A DNA stretch of 64,000 bases, from the NCBI RefSeq assembly GCF_001693385.1, contig NZ_CP016428.1:4092001-4156000 (forward strand), given 5' to 3'. Below the pieces are notes generated by a model. It was not told the DNA's origin, ran no database searches, and saw only the letters and a list, made by a program, of their open reading frames with translations. Position numbers and translations under genes: made by a program. Shown here piece after piece: positions 28,794 to 41,479 of this stretch. Each line of letters opens with the position of its first letter. The stretch's first letter is position 1. This DNA comes from Bradyrhizobium icense. Its GTDB lineage: Bacteria; Pseudomonadota; Alphaproteobacteria; Rhizobiales; Xanthobacteraceae.

Positions 28794-29546
28794 ATGGCAA
28801 GCCTGGCGGAAAAACGCATGGAAGATGCCGAGGACCATCCCATCGACCAGAATGTCGATCAGGCCGCGCGGCCCGAGGAATTGCGGCTGCTCGAAGCGTT
28901 GCTGTTTGCCTCTGCCGAGCCGATCGACCAGGCGACGCTCGCCAAGCGCATGCCCGACGGCGTCGACGTCAAGGCGGCGCTGGCGCAGTTGCAGGCGGAA
29001 TATGCGCCGCGCGGCGTCAATCTGGTGCGCGTCGCCAACAAATGGACGTTCCGCACTGCTGGCGATCTGTCGTGGCTAATGACACGCGAAAGCACGGAGA
29101 CGCGGAGGTTGTCGCGGGCGGCGATCGAGGTGCTCGCGATCATTGCCTATCACCAGCCCGTGACGCGGGCCGAGATCGAGGAGATCCGCGGCGTGATCAC
29201 GTCCAAGGGAACGCTGGATGTGCTGCTCGAAACCGGCTGGATCCGTCCCCGCGGCCGCCGCAAGACGCCGGGCCGGCCGCTTACCTTCGGCACGACGGAA
29301 GCGTTCCTGTCGCAGTTCAGTCTGGAAGCGCTGAGCGATCTGCCGGGCCTGGAAGAGCTGAAGGGTACGGGGCTACTAGATTCGCGGCTGCCTTCCGGCT
29401 TCAGCGTTCCGACGCCGTCGGACGACGTGGCGCTGCGTGAGGACGAAGATCCGCTGGACGCTGGCGACAATCTGGAACTCTTGCTGGCGCCGGCGGCCGA
29501 GCCTGAGGATGGTGGCGGAGCTGGTTCCGAAGGCTCCGCCGGCTAG
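28794..29546 (+). CDS. scpB: Segregation and condensation protein B
   Basis: 250 residues from ATG 28794, chosen because AAGGAG lies eight bases upstream; an in-frame GTG at 28776 abuts the scpA stop. Two winged-helix domains: [15 protein letters not shown] near residue 30, and [27 protein letters not shown] near 105 with the [13 protein letters not shown] motif near 163. An acidic tail follows. It dimerises and binds ScpA in the SMC complex. Confidence 0.95.
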   Translation: MASLAEKRMEDAEDHPIDQNVDQAARPEELRLLEALLFASAEPIDQATLAKRMPDGVDVKAALAQLQAEYAPRGVNLVRVANKWTFRTAGDLSWLMTRESTETRRLSRAAIEVLAIIAYHQPVTRAEIEEIRGVITSKGTLDVLLETGWIRPRGRRKTPGRPLTFGTTEAFLSQFSLEALSDLPGLEELKGTGLLDSRLPSGFSVPTPSDDVALREDEDPLDAGDNLELLLAPAAEPEDGGGAGSEGSAG

Positions 29547-29692
29547 TCCGGCAAGAGGGGTTAATAATAGCCATAATACGTAGCCGCGACAGCGATTTGC
29601 CGCGGCATGGGTCCTTGTTTTTGACACCCCGCGGGCCTACCTTCCGCCAAAGCTTGGCCGGAAGCCGGCCGTCTCTTTTGGAGGGTTGCAGG

Positions 29693-29932
29693 ATGGGTTC
29701 GCTTAGCATTTGGCACTGGATCGTCGTGATCGCAGTGGTCCTGCTGTTGTTCGGCCGCGGCAAGATTTCCGACCTGATGGGCGATGTCGCGAATGGTATC
29801 AAGGCCTTCAAGAAGGGCATGCAGGACGATGAAAAGGCGCCCGAAAAGCCGGCCGAGCCGGTGAAGACCATTGATCACAATGCGACGCCGGCGCCGACGG
29901 CGCGGACGGATGTCGGCAGCAAGGCTGTCTAA
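29693..29932 (+). CDS. tatA: Twin-arginine translocase subunit TatA
   Basis: 79 residues from ATG 29693 with GGAGGG 8–13 bases upstream. One membrane segment ([20 protein letters not shown]) is followed by the amphipathic helix with the family motif [24 protein letters not shown], then an acidic tail. TatA oligomerises to form the passage for folded proteins with TatB and TatC, encoded next. Confidence 0.96.
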   Translation: MGSLSIWHWIVVIAVVLLLFGRGKISDLMGDVANGIKAFKKGMQDDEKAPEKPAEPVKTIDHNATPAPTARTDVGSKAV

Positions 29933-30049
29933 CCGGGCATCTTGAACCTGGCGTCGGTTCAGGACGCCGGTTGAGAAAAGGCGCGGGCTGCTCCAAATCT
30001 TGGTTATGATGGATTGGAGCGCGGACGTCTCGCGCGAGCGGAAGAATTC

Positions 30050-30568
30050 ATGTTCGACATCGGGTGGAGTGAACTGGTCATCATCGCGGTTGTCGCGCTG
30101 ATTGCCATCGGCCCGAAAGAGCTTCCGGGCGTGCTGCGCATGGTCGGGCAATGGATGGGCAAGGCGCGCAAGATGGCCTCCGAATTCCAGGGCCAGTTCC
30201 AGGAAGCCATGCGCGAGGCCGAAATGGCCGATCTCAAGAAGAGCTTTGACGAGGTCAAGGACACCGCGACGGCGCTTTCCCCGGCTAGCGTCATGACCTC
30301 GCTGCAGAAGGACGTCAACGACGCCCTGCAGATCGGCGATATCGACAAGCCTGCCACGACCCAACCCAACGACGCGCAGATGGCGTCCGCGATCGGCGAA
30401 CCCGTCACCCCGACGACGCCGGCAGCGCCGGCGCCGGAAACCTTCGTCGAAGCCGAGGCGCATGCGGCTGCTTCCGAGCCGTTGGCGATCACCCGTGAAG
30501 TTCAGGCCGTCCAGCAGGACGTTGCGCCCTCGGCGCCCGACATTCTCAAGGACGCCAAAGCGTCATGA
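30050..30568 (+). CDS. tatB: Twin-arginine translocase subunit TatB
   Basis: 172 residues from ATG 30050; the frame is open 12 codons upstream. N terminus [30 protein letters not shown] is the TatB membrane segment and hinge. An amphipathic helix ([21 protein letters not shown]) and a long Pro/Ala tail follow. TatB works with TatC as the signal-peptide receptor. Its stop overlaps the tatC start (ATGA). Confidence 0.96.
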   Translation: MFDIGWSELVIIAVVALIAIGPKELPGVLRMVGQWMGKARKMASEFQGQFQEAMREAEMADLKKSFDEVKDTATALSPASVMTSLQKDVNDALQIGDIDKPATTQPNDAQMASAIGEPVTPTTPAAPAPETFVEAEAHAAASEPLAITREVQAVQQDVAPSAPDILKDAKAS

Positions 30569-31386
30569 CCATCGAAGACATCGAGGCCAGCAAGGCGCCG
30601 TTGATGGATCATTTGATCGAGCTGCGCTCGCGGCTGATCAAGGCGCTGCTCGGTTTTGGCATTGCGTTCATCTTCTGCTTCTTCTTCGCCAAGCAGATCT
30701 ACAACGTGCTGGTCTGGCCGTTCGTCTGGGTAGCGGGTGCCGAGAATTCGAAATTCATCTACACCGCGCTTTTGGAATATTTCCTCACGCAATTGAAGCT
30801 CGCGCTGTTCGGCGCCGCCTTCATCTCGTTCCCGATCGTGGCGACGCAGATCTACAAATTCGTGGCCCCTGGCCTCTACAAGCACGAGCGCGGCGCATTC
30901 CTGCCGTACCTGATCGCTACCCCGTTCTTCTTCGTGCTCGGTTCGGTCGTGGTTTATTTCGTGGTGCTGCCGATGCTGGTGCGGTTCTCGCTCGGCATGC
31001 AGCAGGTGGGCAGCGACGAGAGTGCGCAGATTCAGTTGCTGCCCAAGGTCGGCGAATATCTGTCGCTGATGATGTCCCTGATCTTCGCCTTCGGCGTCGC
31101 ATTTCAGCTCCCCGTAATTCTGACGCTGCTGGGGCGGATCGGCATCGTAAACTCCAGGATGCTGCGCGAAAAGCGGCGCTATTTCATCGTCGGCGCCTTT
31201 GTCATCGCCGCTGTTCTGACGCCCCCCGACGTCATCAGCCAGGCCTCGCTCGCGATCCCGCTGATGGCGCTCTACGAGGGCGCGATCATCGCGGTCCGCA
31301 TGGTGGAAAAGAAGGCCACCGCCGCGCAGGCCGCGTCCGGTACACCACCCGCCAGCCCGCCGCCGGAAGCCAATCCGGCCGAGTAG
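30565..31386 (+). CDS. tatC: Twin-arginine translocase subunit TatC
   Basis: 273 residues, six expected membrane segments. Signature blocks: [17 protein letters not shown] at the N terminus, [20 protein letters not shown] near 172 and [22 protein letters not shown] near 216. The conserved Glu of the HLxELR motif is present. TatC recognises the RR signal peptide in the inner membrane. It is the last gene of tatABC, followed by a family B repeat. Confidence 0.97.
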   Translation: MTIEDIEASKAPLMDHLIELRSRLIKALLGFGIAFIFCFFFAKQIYNVLVWPFVWVAGAENSKFIYTALLEYFLTQLKLALFGAAFISFPIVATQIYKFVAPGLYKHERGAFLPYLIATPFFFVLGSVVVYFVVLPMLVRFSLGMQQVGSDESAQIQLLPKVGEYLSLMMSLIFAFGVAFQLPVILTLLGRIGIVNSRMLREKRRYFIVGAFVIAAVLTPPDVISQASLAIPLMALYEGAIIAVRMVEKKATAAQAASGTPPASPPPEANPAE

Positions 31387-31412
31387 GGCGCTGCTCGCGC
31401 CTCGGCATTGGC

Positions 31413-31517
31413 TGTCATTCCCCGCGAAAGCGGGGAATCCAGAACGCCGCGGCCCAGCGAATTTGCCTCGAACTGCTCTGGAATACCGGATCACCCGCTT
31501 TCGCGGGTGATGACGGG
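31413..31517. repeat. Intergenic palindromic repeat, family B, copy 2
   Basis: It starts GTCATTCCCCGCGAAAGCGG and ends CCGCTTTCGCGGGTGATGAC-like, with ATCCAG and ATACCGGATC inside. Inverted ends. It lies between tatC and serS, upstream of the serS hairpin. Confidence 0.85.
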
Positions 31518-31538
31518 TGTGGTACTTGGGACGCGCAC

Positions 31539-32942
<1,404 letters not shown>

Positions 32943-32954
32943 CGCAAAGCAAAA

Positions 32955-33362
32955 ATGGCATTGCATCGCGACATTCTTTGGATCGGGAGGCAATGGGCTG
33001 TTACCGGCCATGGGATGCAATTGATCGATCAGAAGCTGCAAGGCTTCTTCGATATCGAAGTGGCGCGCTTGTGGGACGACGATCTCATCGCGCAGATGCA
33101 TGCCAAGGAGTGGCTCAACGTCGCGGATTTCGACAAGGGACTGGCGGTCGCGCGGACGCGACACAAGCGGCCGGAGGAGGGGTCGGCTGCGGCGCTTCCG
33201 GCGATCGAGCCCGTCGCAGCACCTTCGCCCAAGCCGGCGGATGCGAGCCCGTCCTCTCTGCCCATCGAATCGGCGCAACAGGCATCGCCGGACCTGCAGA
33301 TGAAAATCGATGGCGGCGCCAAATTCGCGCGCCCCTGGCGTATCTGGATGAAGAAAACATGA
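32955..33362 (+). CDS. Conserved-looking hypothetical protein
   Basis: 135 residues beginning 12 bp after serS. The first 70 residues are well-formed (ILWIGRQWAVTGHGMQLIDQ, FDIEVARLWDDDLIAQMHAKEWLN), then a Pro/Ala linker and a short basic end (ARPWRIWMKKT). No signal peptide or membrane segment. I do not recognise the family. It is in the same direction as serS and surE, with normal codon use, so it is probably a real gene of that cluster. Confidence 0.65.
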   Translation: MALHRDILWIGRQWAVTGHGMQLIDQKLQGFFDIEVARLWDDDLIAQMHAKEWLNVADFDKGLAVARTRHKRPEEGSAAALPAIEPVAAPSPKPADASPSSLPIESAQQASPDLQMKIDGGAKFARPWRIWMKKT

Positions 33363-33457
33363 GGAAATAGGCGCGTTTGCCTCAGCCGCGATAGCCGGAT
33401 AAGACCACGGCCAGAGGCAACACCCGCCTCGACCGGAACCAGAAGGCACTTTGACGG

Positions 33458-34225
33458 ATGCGAATTCTCTGCACCAACGACGACGGCATTCATGCCCCGG
33501 GTCTGAAGATCGTCGAGGAGATCGCCCGTGCGCTGTCCGACGACGTCTGGATCGTGGCGCCGGAGCTCGATCAGTCCGGGGTCTCGCATTCGCTGTCGTT
33601 GAACGATCCCTTGCGGTTGCGCGAAGTCGGTCCGCGCCATTTCGCGGTGCGGGGCACGCCGACCGATTGCGTGATCATGGGCTCGCGCCACATCCTCGGC
33701 GAGAAGGTGCCCGATCTCGTGCTGTCCGGTGTCAACAAGGGCCGCAACGTCGCCGAGGACGTCGTCTATTCCGGGACGATCGCGGGCGCGCTCGAGGGCA
33801 CCATTCTCGGAATCCCGTCATTTGCGCTGAGTCAGGAATTTTCGATCGAGACCCGTCACGCGCCGCTGTGGGACACCGCGCTGAAATTCGGTCCCGGAAT
33901 CCTGCGTAAGGTGATCGACGCCGGCGTGCCGAAGAACACCGTGATCAACGTCAACTTTCCTGCCTGCACGCCCGACCAGGTCAAGGGCGTCCGCGTCACG
34001 CGGCAGGGCAAGCGCAATCTCGGCTTCCTCAAGGTCGACAAGCGGCACGACGGCCGCGGCAATCCCTATTTCTGGATCGGGTTCGAGCGGGCCGCGATGA
34101 TGGATGCGCCGGCCGAGGGCACAGATCTGGCGGCGTTGGCAGCGCGCTATGTGTCAGTCACGCCGCTGCGGCTGGATCGCACCGATGAGGCTTTTTCGGA
34201 AGAGTTGACGTCGACGTTGAAGTAG
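33458..34225 (+). CDS. surE: 5'/3'-nucleotidase SurE
   Basis: 255 residues. Motifs of the SurE fold: [13 protein letters not shown] at residue 4 with the metal-binding Asp pair, [13 protein letters not shown] near 38, and [25 protein letters not shown] near 90. It dephosphorylates nucleoside monophosphates and helps stationary-phase survival. The surE, pcm and NlpD-like genes appear in the same order as in E. coli, here with a receiver gene inserted on the opposite strand. Confidence 0.96.
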   Translation: MRILCTNDDGIHAPGLKIVEEIARALSDDVWIVAPELDQSGVSHSLSLNDPLRLREVGPRHFAVRGTPTDCVIMGSRHILGEKVPDLVLSGVNKGRNVAEDVVYSGTIAGALEGTILGIPSFALSQEFSIETRHAPLWDTALKFGPGILRKVIDAGVPKNTVINVNFPACTPDQVKGVRVTRQGKRNLGFLKVDKRHDGRGNPYFWIGFERAAMMDAPAEGTDLAALAARYVSVTPLRLDRTDEAFSEELTSTLK

Positions 34226-34243
34226 TCATCCAGCAGCAAACTC

Positions 34244-34342
34244 GTCATACCCGCGAATGCGGAGATCCAGTACGCTGCGGCTTCTCGGTTCTTTCACAGG
34301 TCTCCGGAATACTGGATCATCCGCTTTCGCGGATGATGACGG
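34244..34342. repeat. Intergenic palindromic repeat, family B, copy 3
   Basis: It starts GTCATACCCGCGAATGCGG, holds ATCCAGTACGCTGCGG and AATACTGGATCATCCGC, and ends TTCGCGGATGATGAC. It lies between the convergent surE and receiver genes. Confidence 0.85.
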
Positions 34343-34363
34343 CTGGGTGTGCGGACGGACGGC

Positions 34364-34741
34364 CTAAACCGGCGCGCTCTTCAACGTAGAGGCGATCACT
34401 TGGGCCAGCGTTTCCAGTTGAAACGGCTTCTGCAGCGCGGGACGGTCGCGATATTCCTGGGGCAAGCCGGAGGAGCCGTAGCCGGTCGCAAAGATGAAGG
34501 GGCGGTTACGCGCGGTGATCAATTCGGCTACCGGCGTGATCACCTTGCCGTTGACGTTGACGTCGAGAATGGCGAGATCGAATTCGGTCGATTGCACCAG
34601 CTTGACCGCTTCGCCGATTTCGCCGGCCTCGGCAGCTACGCTGTGTCCAAGCTCTTCCAACATGTCGGCGACCATCATGCGGATCATGACCTCGTCCTCA
34701 ACGAGGAAAACAGAACAGCCCGCCGGCCGTGTCGCTACCAT
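34364..34741 (-). CDS. Stand-alone response-regulator receiver protein
   Basis: 125 residues from ATG 34741 with AAGGA seven bases upstream. It consists of one receiver domain: VFLVEDEVMIRMM near residue 10 supplies the acidic pocket, LAILDVNVNG near 55 the phospho-acceptor Asp, FIFATGYGS near 82 the conserved Thr, and LQKPFQ near 103 the Lys. No output domain, so it would act by protein contact or as a phosphate sink. No histidine kinase is adjacent. It interrupts the surE–pcm pair on the other strand. Confidence 0.92.
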   Translation of the reverse strand: MVATRPAGCSVFLVEDEVMIRMMVADMLEELGHSVAAEAGEIGEAVKLVQSTEFDLAILDVNVNGKVITPVAELITARNRPFIFATGYGSSGLPQEYRDRPALQKPFQLETLAQVIASTLKSAPV

Positions 34742-34996
34742 GATGGATTCCTTGCCCTTCCGAGTGTCGAGGTTCGCAAAAAACGTCCCTGCGTGCAATG
34801 TCGACATAGGCTGCCAGGCCCTGCGTAAAGGCTCTTCGCGAAGGATTTTCCCGAGCCCTAACGTCGGGACGCGGCCCCCAGTTCCGGACGAGGAACCACA
34901 ATCTTAAAGGAAATCGTTCCTTAAGTGCGCGCACGCTATTACATCTTGGCAAGGCCGAAGCACTGGATTGGCGGCAGACTCCGCCACGAGACCGCT

Positions 34997-35641
34997 ATGT
35001 CGCAAGAACCGCCGGAAAAGATGATGTTTCAGCTCACCCTGCGGCGGCGGGGGATCAGCGACCAGGCAGTGCTGCGGACCATGGAAGAGGTGCCGCGCGA
35101 GCACTTCGTGGCGGCTGGCGACCGCGACCATGCCTATCGCGACAGCGCGCTCGGCATCGCCTGCGGGCAGACCATCAGCCAGCCCTTCGTGGTCGCCTAC
35201 ATGACCGAGCAGCTACACCTGCAGAAGCAGCACAAGGTGCTCGAGATCGGGACCGGCTCCGGCTACCAGGCTGCGGTGCTGTCACGGCTATGCGCGCATG
35301 TCCTGACCATCGAGCGCTACCGGACGCTGGCGGATATAGCCCGCGACCGGCTCGAGGCGCTCGGCTATTTCAACGTCGAGGTGATGTTCGGCGATGGTTT
35401 CGATATTCCGCCCGGCGCCGGCGATTTCGACCGCATCATCGTGACGGCTGCGATGGAGCAAATTCCCGAAAAGCTGCTGGAGCGGCTGCTGCCGGGCGGC
35501 ATCCTGATCGCGCCAGTTGGCCCCCACCACGGCACCCAGACGCTGGTCAGGGTAACCAGGACGGACGGCGGTTTTGAGCGCAAGGAATTGGTCGATGTCC
35601 GCTTCGTCCCGGCCCTGCCGGGAATTGCGCGCGAACTGTAG
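34997..35641 (+). CDS. pcm: Protein-L-isoaspartate O-methyltransferase
   Basis: 214 residues from ATG 34997; GTG 34925 would add 24 residues. AdoMet-binding motif [17 protein letters not shown] near residue 80, the [15 protein letters not shown] [18 protein letters not shown] near 43, and [12 protein letters not shown] near 168. It methylates isoaspartyl residues so that damaged proteins can be repaired. It lies between surE and the NlpD-like gene, the usual neighbourhood. Confidence 0.95.
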   Translation: MSQEPPEKMMFQLTLRRRGISDQAVLRTMEEVPREHFVAAGDRDHAYRDSALGIACGQTISQPFVVAYMTEQLHLQKQHKVLEIGTGSGYQAAVLSRLCAHVLTIERYRTLADIARDRLEALGYFNVEVMFGDGFDIPPGAGDFDRIIVTAAMEQIPEKLLERLLPGGILIAPVGPHHGTQTLVRVTRTDGGFERKELVDVRFVPALPGIAREL

Positions 35642-35689
35642 AATCCCGGATTGGCGGTTCCCTCCAACATCTTATTCCAAGGGTTAAGC

Positions 35690-35750
35690 GGTTATTTACT
35701 CGGTACGTGTTTACTCAAAACAGTATTTTGTTGCGTACGAGTGAGTAACC
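35690..35750 (+). promoter_or_regulatory. Inverted repeats in the NlpD-like gene leader
   Basis: GGTTATTTACTC (35690–35701) and GAGTGAGTAACC (35739–35750) are inverted copies matching at 10 of 12 positions. GGTACG and CGTACG arms lie inside. The right arm covers the likely ribosome-binding GAGTGAG directly before ATG 35751, so the leader could fold over it. Confidence 0.4.
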
Positions 35751-37121
35751 ATGTCCCGTGTCGCCGAGTTGCTTCGCTCGCGTCGGGTACCGCAGGTCGC
35801 GGTGCTGGCGCTGATGTCGGTCGGCTTTGCCGGCTGCAGCGCCGATATGCAGACGCGCTTTTCCGATAGCTCGTTCTCCAATCCCTTTGCCTCCCAGCCC
35901 GAAGCGACCGGTTCGGTACGCGCTCCCGCCGCCGATCGCCGCGAGCTGCCGCAATATGCCCGGCCGCAGTCGCAGGCTCCGCAATTCCAGTCCCAAGCCC
36001 TGCCGCCGCCCGCTGTTGCTGCGCCGCACGCCTACCCCCCCAGCTCGGGCGGGGTGTCCGGAGGAGGTCGCGGCGTTTCGTCCTATGCGCCGCCATCCCA
36101 TCCGCCGATCGAGACCACCGCCACGGTACCGCCGCGCTCGGTGGCAGCCGCCCGTCCGCCTGCGCAGGGTGGTGGTACCACGATCATTGTCGGCACCAGC
36201 GACACGCTCGACATTCTGGCCAAGCGCTACAACGTCTCAGCCGCCGCGATCCTGCAGGCCAATGGCTATAAGGGCCCGCGCATATTGTCGCCCGGCCAGC
36301 AACTGATCATTCCCCGGCAGACGGCGGCGGCTGCGCCGGCACCCGCAGCCCCGGCCAGCAAGCCGGTCGCTACTGCCGCGGCGGCGCCGAGCGTCCATGT
36401 CGTCAATCGCGGCGATACGCTGATGGGCATCGCCCGGCGGAATCAGGTTTCGGTCAGCGAGCTCGCCAGGGCCAACAATCTCGATCGGTCCGCCAAGCTC
36501 AGCCTCGGCATGAAGCTCACCGTGCCGGGTTCGAAATCCGCGGCCGCAGCTCCGGCGGCGCAGCCCGTTGCCGCAGCTCCCGCCCAGCCGGTCGCCGCGG
36601 TTGCCGCACCGGCTACCAAAGTGGCCTCGGCCGGCGGTCCGCCGCAGAGTGCGCGGCTGGCCTCCGCCACCACGAATGTTACCGAAGAAAAGCCCGTCGT
36701 CGAGCAAGCCTCGGTCAAGCCCAGCGAGGCCACCGGCGCGCTGCCGACCTTCCGCTGGCCGGTGCGCGGCAAGGTGATCACAAGCTACGGCGCCAAGACG
36801 AACGGCAAATCGAATGACGGCATCAACCTGGCGGTGCCGGAAGGAACGCCCGTGAAAGCCGCGGAAGACGGCGTGGTCGCCTATTCCGGTAACGAGCTCA
36901 AGGGCTACGGCAATCTGGTTCTGGTGCGGCACTCCAACGGTTACGTCACCGCATATGCCCATGCGAGTGAACTGCTGGTGAAGCGCGGCGATACCATCAA
37001 GCGCGGCCAGATCATTGCCAAGTCGGGTCAATCGGGCGAGGTGGGGTCGCCGCAGCTCCACTTCGAGATCCGCAAGGGATCTTCACCGGTTGACCCGCTG
37101 CAATTCCTGAACGGGGCGTGA
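35751..37121 (+). CDS. NlpD-like lipoprotein: two LysM domains plus degenerate LytM (M23) domain
   Basis: 456 residues. The signal peptide ends in the lipobox FAGC near residue 27. LysM domains lie at about 145–188 (TSDTLDILAKRYNVSAAAIL) and 215–262 (RGDTLMGIARRNQVSVSELA). The LytM domain spans about 340–455. The zinc-ligand positions are altered: the HxGxD stretch reads NDGINLA and the final HxH reads QLHF. The domain is therefore probably not a peptidase but an amidase activator, as in NlpD/EnvC. Expected role: activating septal amidases at division. Gene order surE–pcm–nlpD supports this. Confidence 0.9.
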   Translation: MSRVAELLRSRRVPQVAVLALMSVGFAGCSADMQTRFSDSSFSNPFASQPEATGSVRAPAADRRELPQYARPQSQAPQFQSQALPPPAVAAPHAYPPSSGGVSGGGRGVSSYAPPSHPPIETTATVPPRSVAAARPPAQGGGTTIIVGTSDTLDILAKRYNVSAAAILQANGYKGPRILSPGQQLIIPRQTAAAAPAPAAPASKPVATAAAAPSVHVVNRGDTLMGIARRNQVSVSELARANNLDRSAKLSLGMKLTVPGSKSAAAAPAAQPVAAAPAQPVAAVAAPATKVASAGGPPQSARLASATTNVTEEKPVVEQASVKPSEATGALPTFRWPVRGKVITSYGAKTNGKSNDGINLAVPEGTPVKAAEDGVVAYSGNELKGYGNLVLVRHSNGYVTAYAHASELLVKRGDTIKRGQIIAKSGQSGEVGSPQLHFEIRKGSSPVDPLQFLNGA

Positions 37122-37128
37122 GGCGCAC

Positions 37129-37258
37129 CTCGTGTCCCGGACGCGGTGTAGCGTGAAACGCTGCGCCACTGAGCGGGGACCATCGCCGAAGCGAGCCGTG
37201 AAGCTGGACCCCGGTTCTGCAGCGCACCGCTTCGCGCTGCGCTGCGCCCCGGGGAACG
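37129..37258. repeat. Intergenic repeat, family C, copy 1
   Basis: It begins near CGTGTCCCGGACGCGG, contains GACCCCGGTTCTGCAGCGC and ends CGCTGCGCCCCGGGG. Related text (GTCCCGGTTCTGCG…CGCGCCCGGGACACG) occurs at 42788–42962. It lies between the convergent NlpD-like and DUF815 genes. Confidence 0.65.
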
Positions 37259-37264
37259 TAGCGC

Positions 37265-38248
37265 CTACTTCCCCGCTAACCTCACGCCCAGCCGTCCCGC
37301 CAACTCCTGCGTGAACTGCCAGGCCACGCGGCCCGAGCGGGAGCCGCGGGTGGTCGACCATTCCAAGGCTTCGCGCTCCAGCTCTTCGTCGGCAATTTCG
37401 ATGCCGAAATGGCCGCAATAGCCGCGGACCATGGCGAGGTACTCATCCTGACTGCAGCGGTGGAAGCCGAGCCACAGACCAAAACGATCCGACAGCGACA
37501 CCTTCTCCTCGACCGCTTCGCCGGGATTGATCGCGGTCGAGCGTTCGTTCTCGATCATCTCACGCGCCAAGAGGTGCCGCCGATTCGAGGTGGCGTAGAG
37601 GATGACGTTGTCAGGGCGCCCTTCGATACCGCCTTCCAGCACCGCCTTCAGCGACTTGTAAGAAGCGTCGTTGCCATCGAAGGAGAGGTCGTCGCAGAAC
37701 ACGATGAAGCGGAAATCGGAGCTGCGCAGGAGATCCATCAGGCCGGGCAGGCTCTCGATATCCTCGCGGTGAATCTCGATCAGCTTCAGCCGGTCGGCCG
37801 GTTTGCGATCGACGTTGATGTCGGCATGTGTCGCCTTCACCAGCGACGACTTGCCCATGCCGCGTGCGCCCCACAGCAGCGCGTTGTTGGCGGGCAGGCC
37901 GTCGGCAAAGCGCTCGGTGTTTTCGATCAGGATGTCGCGCATCCGGTCGATGCCCTTGAGCAGGCCGAGCTCGACACGGCTGACGCGCGGCACCGGCGAA
38001 AGGCGCCCGTCCGGATGCCAGACAAAGGCGTCGGCGGAGCCGAACGACTCGGGCCGTCCCGCCGCCGGAGAGGCCGCGGAAAGATGGCCGGCGATGGCTT
38101 CCAGCGCAATGGCGATCCGCTCGGCGGTGGCTCCGTTAAGCGTATTTGCCGGACCTTTTGTCGCGGTTTTCGGCTGCCCTCGCGAGGCGGCCTTGGGGGT
38201 GGCGCGGGGCGCTGGTTGAGCCGCAGTTTTCTTGGCTTTTTTCGACAT
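37265..38248 (-). CDS. DUF815-family AAA ATPase
   Basis: About 327 residues from ATG 38248; the frame is open 28 codons upstream. A Lys/Ala-rich N terminus precedes the ATPase domain: Walker A WGARGMGKSSLVKA near residue 128, Walker B FIVFCDDLSFDGND near 180, and the sensor YATSNRRHLLAREM near 217. DUF815 proteins are widespread, uncharacterised AAA ATPases. It is divergent from yajC with about 195 bp between starts. Confidence 0.9.
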   Translation of the reverse strand: MSKKAKKTAAQPAPRATPKAASRGQPKTATKGPANTLNGATAERIAIALEAIAGHLSAASPAAGRPESFGSADAFVWHPDGRLSPVPRVSRVELGLLKGIDRMRDILIENTERFADGLPANNALLWGARGMGKSSLVKATHADINVDRKPADRLKLIEIHREDIESLPGLMDLLRSSDFRFIVFCDDLSFDGNDASYKSLKAVLEGGIEGRPDNVILYATSNRRHLLAREMIENERSTAINPGEAVEEKVSLSDRFGLWLGFHRCSQDEYLAMVRGYCGHFGIEIADEELEREALEWSTTRGSRSGRVAWQFTQELAGRLGVRLAGK

Positions 38249-38326
38249 TTCCGGAGTTCCTGACGGCGCAGCCTTAACGGGCCTTGGAAGCTCTCGCAAG
38301 CGGCCTAAATGAGGGGACGGCCAGCG

Positions 38327-38354
38327 TTGCAATTGGGCCCGCCGCCGCTATAGT
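38327..38354 (+). promoter_or_regulatory. Promoter candidate for yajC-secD-secF
   Basis: TTGCAA (38327–38332), a 16-bp spacer, and TATAGT (38349–38354), about 90 bp before the yajC start. This is the best -35/-10 pair in the divergent intergenic region. Confidence 0.45.
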
Positions 38355-38443
38355 CCGCGCAAATTTACCCCGGACCGGCGACATGCCCAGGATGCTGTGC
38401 CCAGGCATGGCCGGTTCTTTTCCGTCTCACGAGGATTGTTCGA

Positions 38444-38806
38444 ATGCTGATTACCCCTGCGTACGCCCAGGCTGCAGCCGGTGGCGATGCCAACAGCATG
38501 TTGATGTCGCTGCTGCCGTTCGCGCTGATCTTCGTGATCATGTACTTCCTGATTCTGCGGCCGCAGCAGAAGAAGATCAAGGATCACCAGGAACTGGTCA
38601 AAAACATCCGCCGCGGGGACACCGTCGTCACCTCGGGCGGCCTGGTCGGCAAGGTGACCCAGGTGGTGGACGACGACCAGATCGAGTTCGAGATTTCTGA
38701 CGGCGTCCGCGTGCGGCAGATGCGGCAGATGATTTCGGGCGTCCGCGCCAAGGGCGAGCCGGCCAAGGAAAAGAGTGAGGCCAAGGACGAGACGTCCGCG
38801 AGCTGA
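38444..38806 (+). CDS. yajC: Sec translocase accessory protein YajC
   Basis: 120 residues. One membrane segment (SLLPFALIFVIMYFLILRPQQKKIKDHQ, about 22–48) is followed by RRGDTVVTSGGLVGKVTQV, the typical YajC core, and a charged tail. YajC associates with SecDF and YidC in the inner membrane. It heads the yajC–secD–secF cluster. Confidence 0.96.
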   Translation: MLITPAYAQAAAGGDANSMLMSLLPFALIFVIMYFLILRPQQKKIKDHQELVKNIRRGDTVVTSGGLVGKVTQVVDDDQIEFEISDGVRVRQMRQMISGVRAKGEPAKEKSEAKDETSAS

Positions 38807-38861
38807 GTTTTTCCGCGCCGCTTGTCGCAGCGCATTTTCCTGGATCTGACGGGTCTGCTCG

Positions 38862-40463
<1,602 letters not shown>

Positions 40464-40474
40464 GAACCTGGTTC

Positions 40475-41476
40475 GTGACTCAGTACGTCCTCATTGGGCT
40501 TGGCATTCTGATTGTCGTGCTGACCGTGGTCAGCGTGCTCGACCTTTTGCCGCCGCTGCGCATCGTCCCTGACGAGACGCATTTCGATTTCACGCGCTTT
40601 CGCCGCATCAGCTTCCCGATCTCGGCCGCTCTGTCGATTCTCGCGATCGTGCTGTTCTTCACCCACGGGCTGAATTTCGGCATCGACTTCAGGGGCGGTA
40701 CGCTCCTCGAAGTGCAGAACAAGTCTGGTCCCGCCGACATCGGCGCGCTGCGCGCGACTTTGAGTGCGCTCGGGCTCGGCGAAGTCCAGTTGCAGCAGTT
40801 CGGCGGTCCGAACGACGTGATGATCCGGGTGGCCGAGCAGCCGGGCGGCGACGCCGCGCAGCAGGCGGCGGTTCAGAAGGTTCGCGGTGCGCTCGGCGAC
40901 AGCGTCGAATACCGCCGTGTCGAAGTGGTGGGACCGCGCGTCTCCGGCGAATTGCTGGCTTACGGCATGCTCGGCCTGATGCTCGCGATTTTCGGCATCC
41001 TGATCTATCTCTGGTTCCGGTTCGAATGGCAGTTCGCGCTCGGCGCCATGATCGCCAACGTGCACGATATCGTGCTGACGATCGGTTTCATGTCGATCTC
41101 CCAGATCGACTTCGACCTCACCAGTATCGCGGCGCTACTCACGATTCTCGGTTATTCGCTGAACGACACGGTCGTGATCTACGACCGAATCCGGGAAATG
41201 CTGCGGCGCTACAAGAAAATGCCGATGCCGCAGCTTCTGAATGAATCCATCAACTCGACGCTGTCGCGCTCGATCATCACCCACGTCACGGTGACGCTGG
41301 CGTTGCTGGCGCTGCTCTTGTTCGGCGGCCACGCGATCCACAGTTTCACCGCCGTGATGATGTTCGGCGTGGTGCTGGTCGGCACCTACACCTCGATCTT
41401 CATCGCCGCACCGATCCTGATCTATCTCGGCGTTGGTGAGCACCGCGACGCGCCGGATACACCCGCGAAGAAATAG
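40475..41476 (+). CDS. secF: Protein translocase subunit SecF
   Basis: About 333 residues from a GTG at 40475 with AGGA upstream, 11 bp after the secD stop; an earlier in-frame GTG (40433) would overlap secD. It shows FGIDFRGGTLLEVQ near 70 and the SecF bundle motif LGYSLNDTVVIYDRIREMLRRY near 232. It forms the SecDF complex with the preceding product. Confidence 0.96.
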   Translation: MTQYVLIGLGILIVVLTVVSVLDLLPPLRIVPDETHFDFTRFRRISFPISAALSILAIVLFFTHGLNFGIDFRGGTLLEVQNKSGPADIGALRATLSALGLGEVQLQQFGGPNDVMIRVAEQPGGDAAQQAAVQKVRGALGDSVEYRRVEVVGPRVSGELLAYGMLGLMLAIFGILIYLWFRFEWQFALGAMIANVHDIVLTIGFMSISQIDFDLTSIAALLTILGYSLNDTVVIYDRIREMLRRYKKMPMPQLLNESINSTLSRSIITHVTVTLALLALLLFGGHAIHSFTAVMMFGVVLVGTYTSIFIAAPILIYLGVGEHRDAPDTPAKK

Positions 41477-41479
41477 CGC

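Noticed and set aside
29621-29649. TTGACA as a tatA promoter
   Set aside because: The hexamer is perfect but no acceptable -10 lies 16–18 bp downstream.
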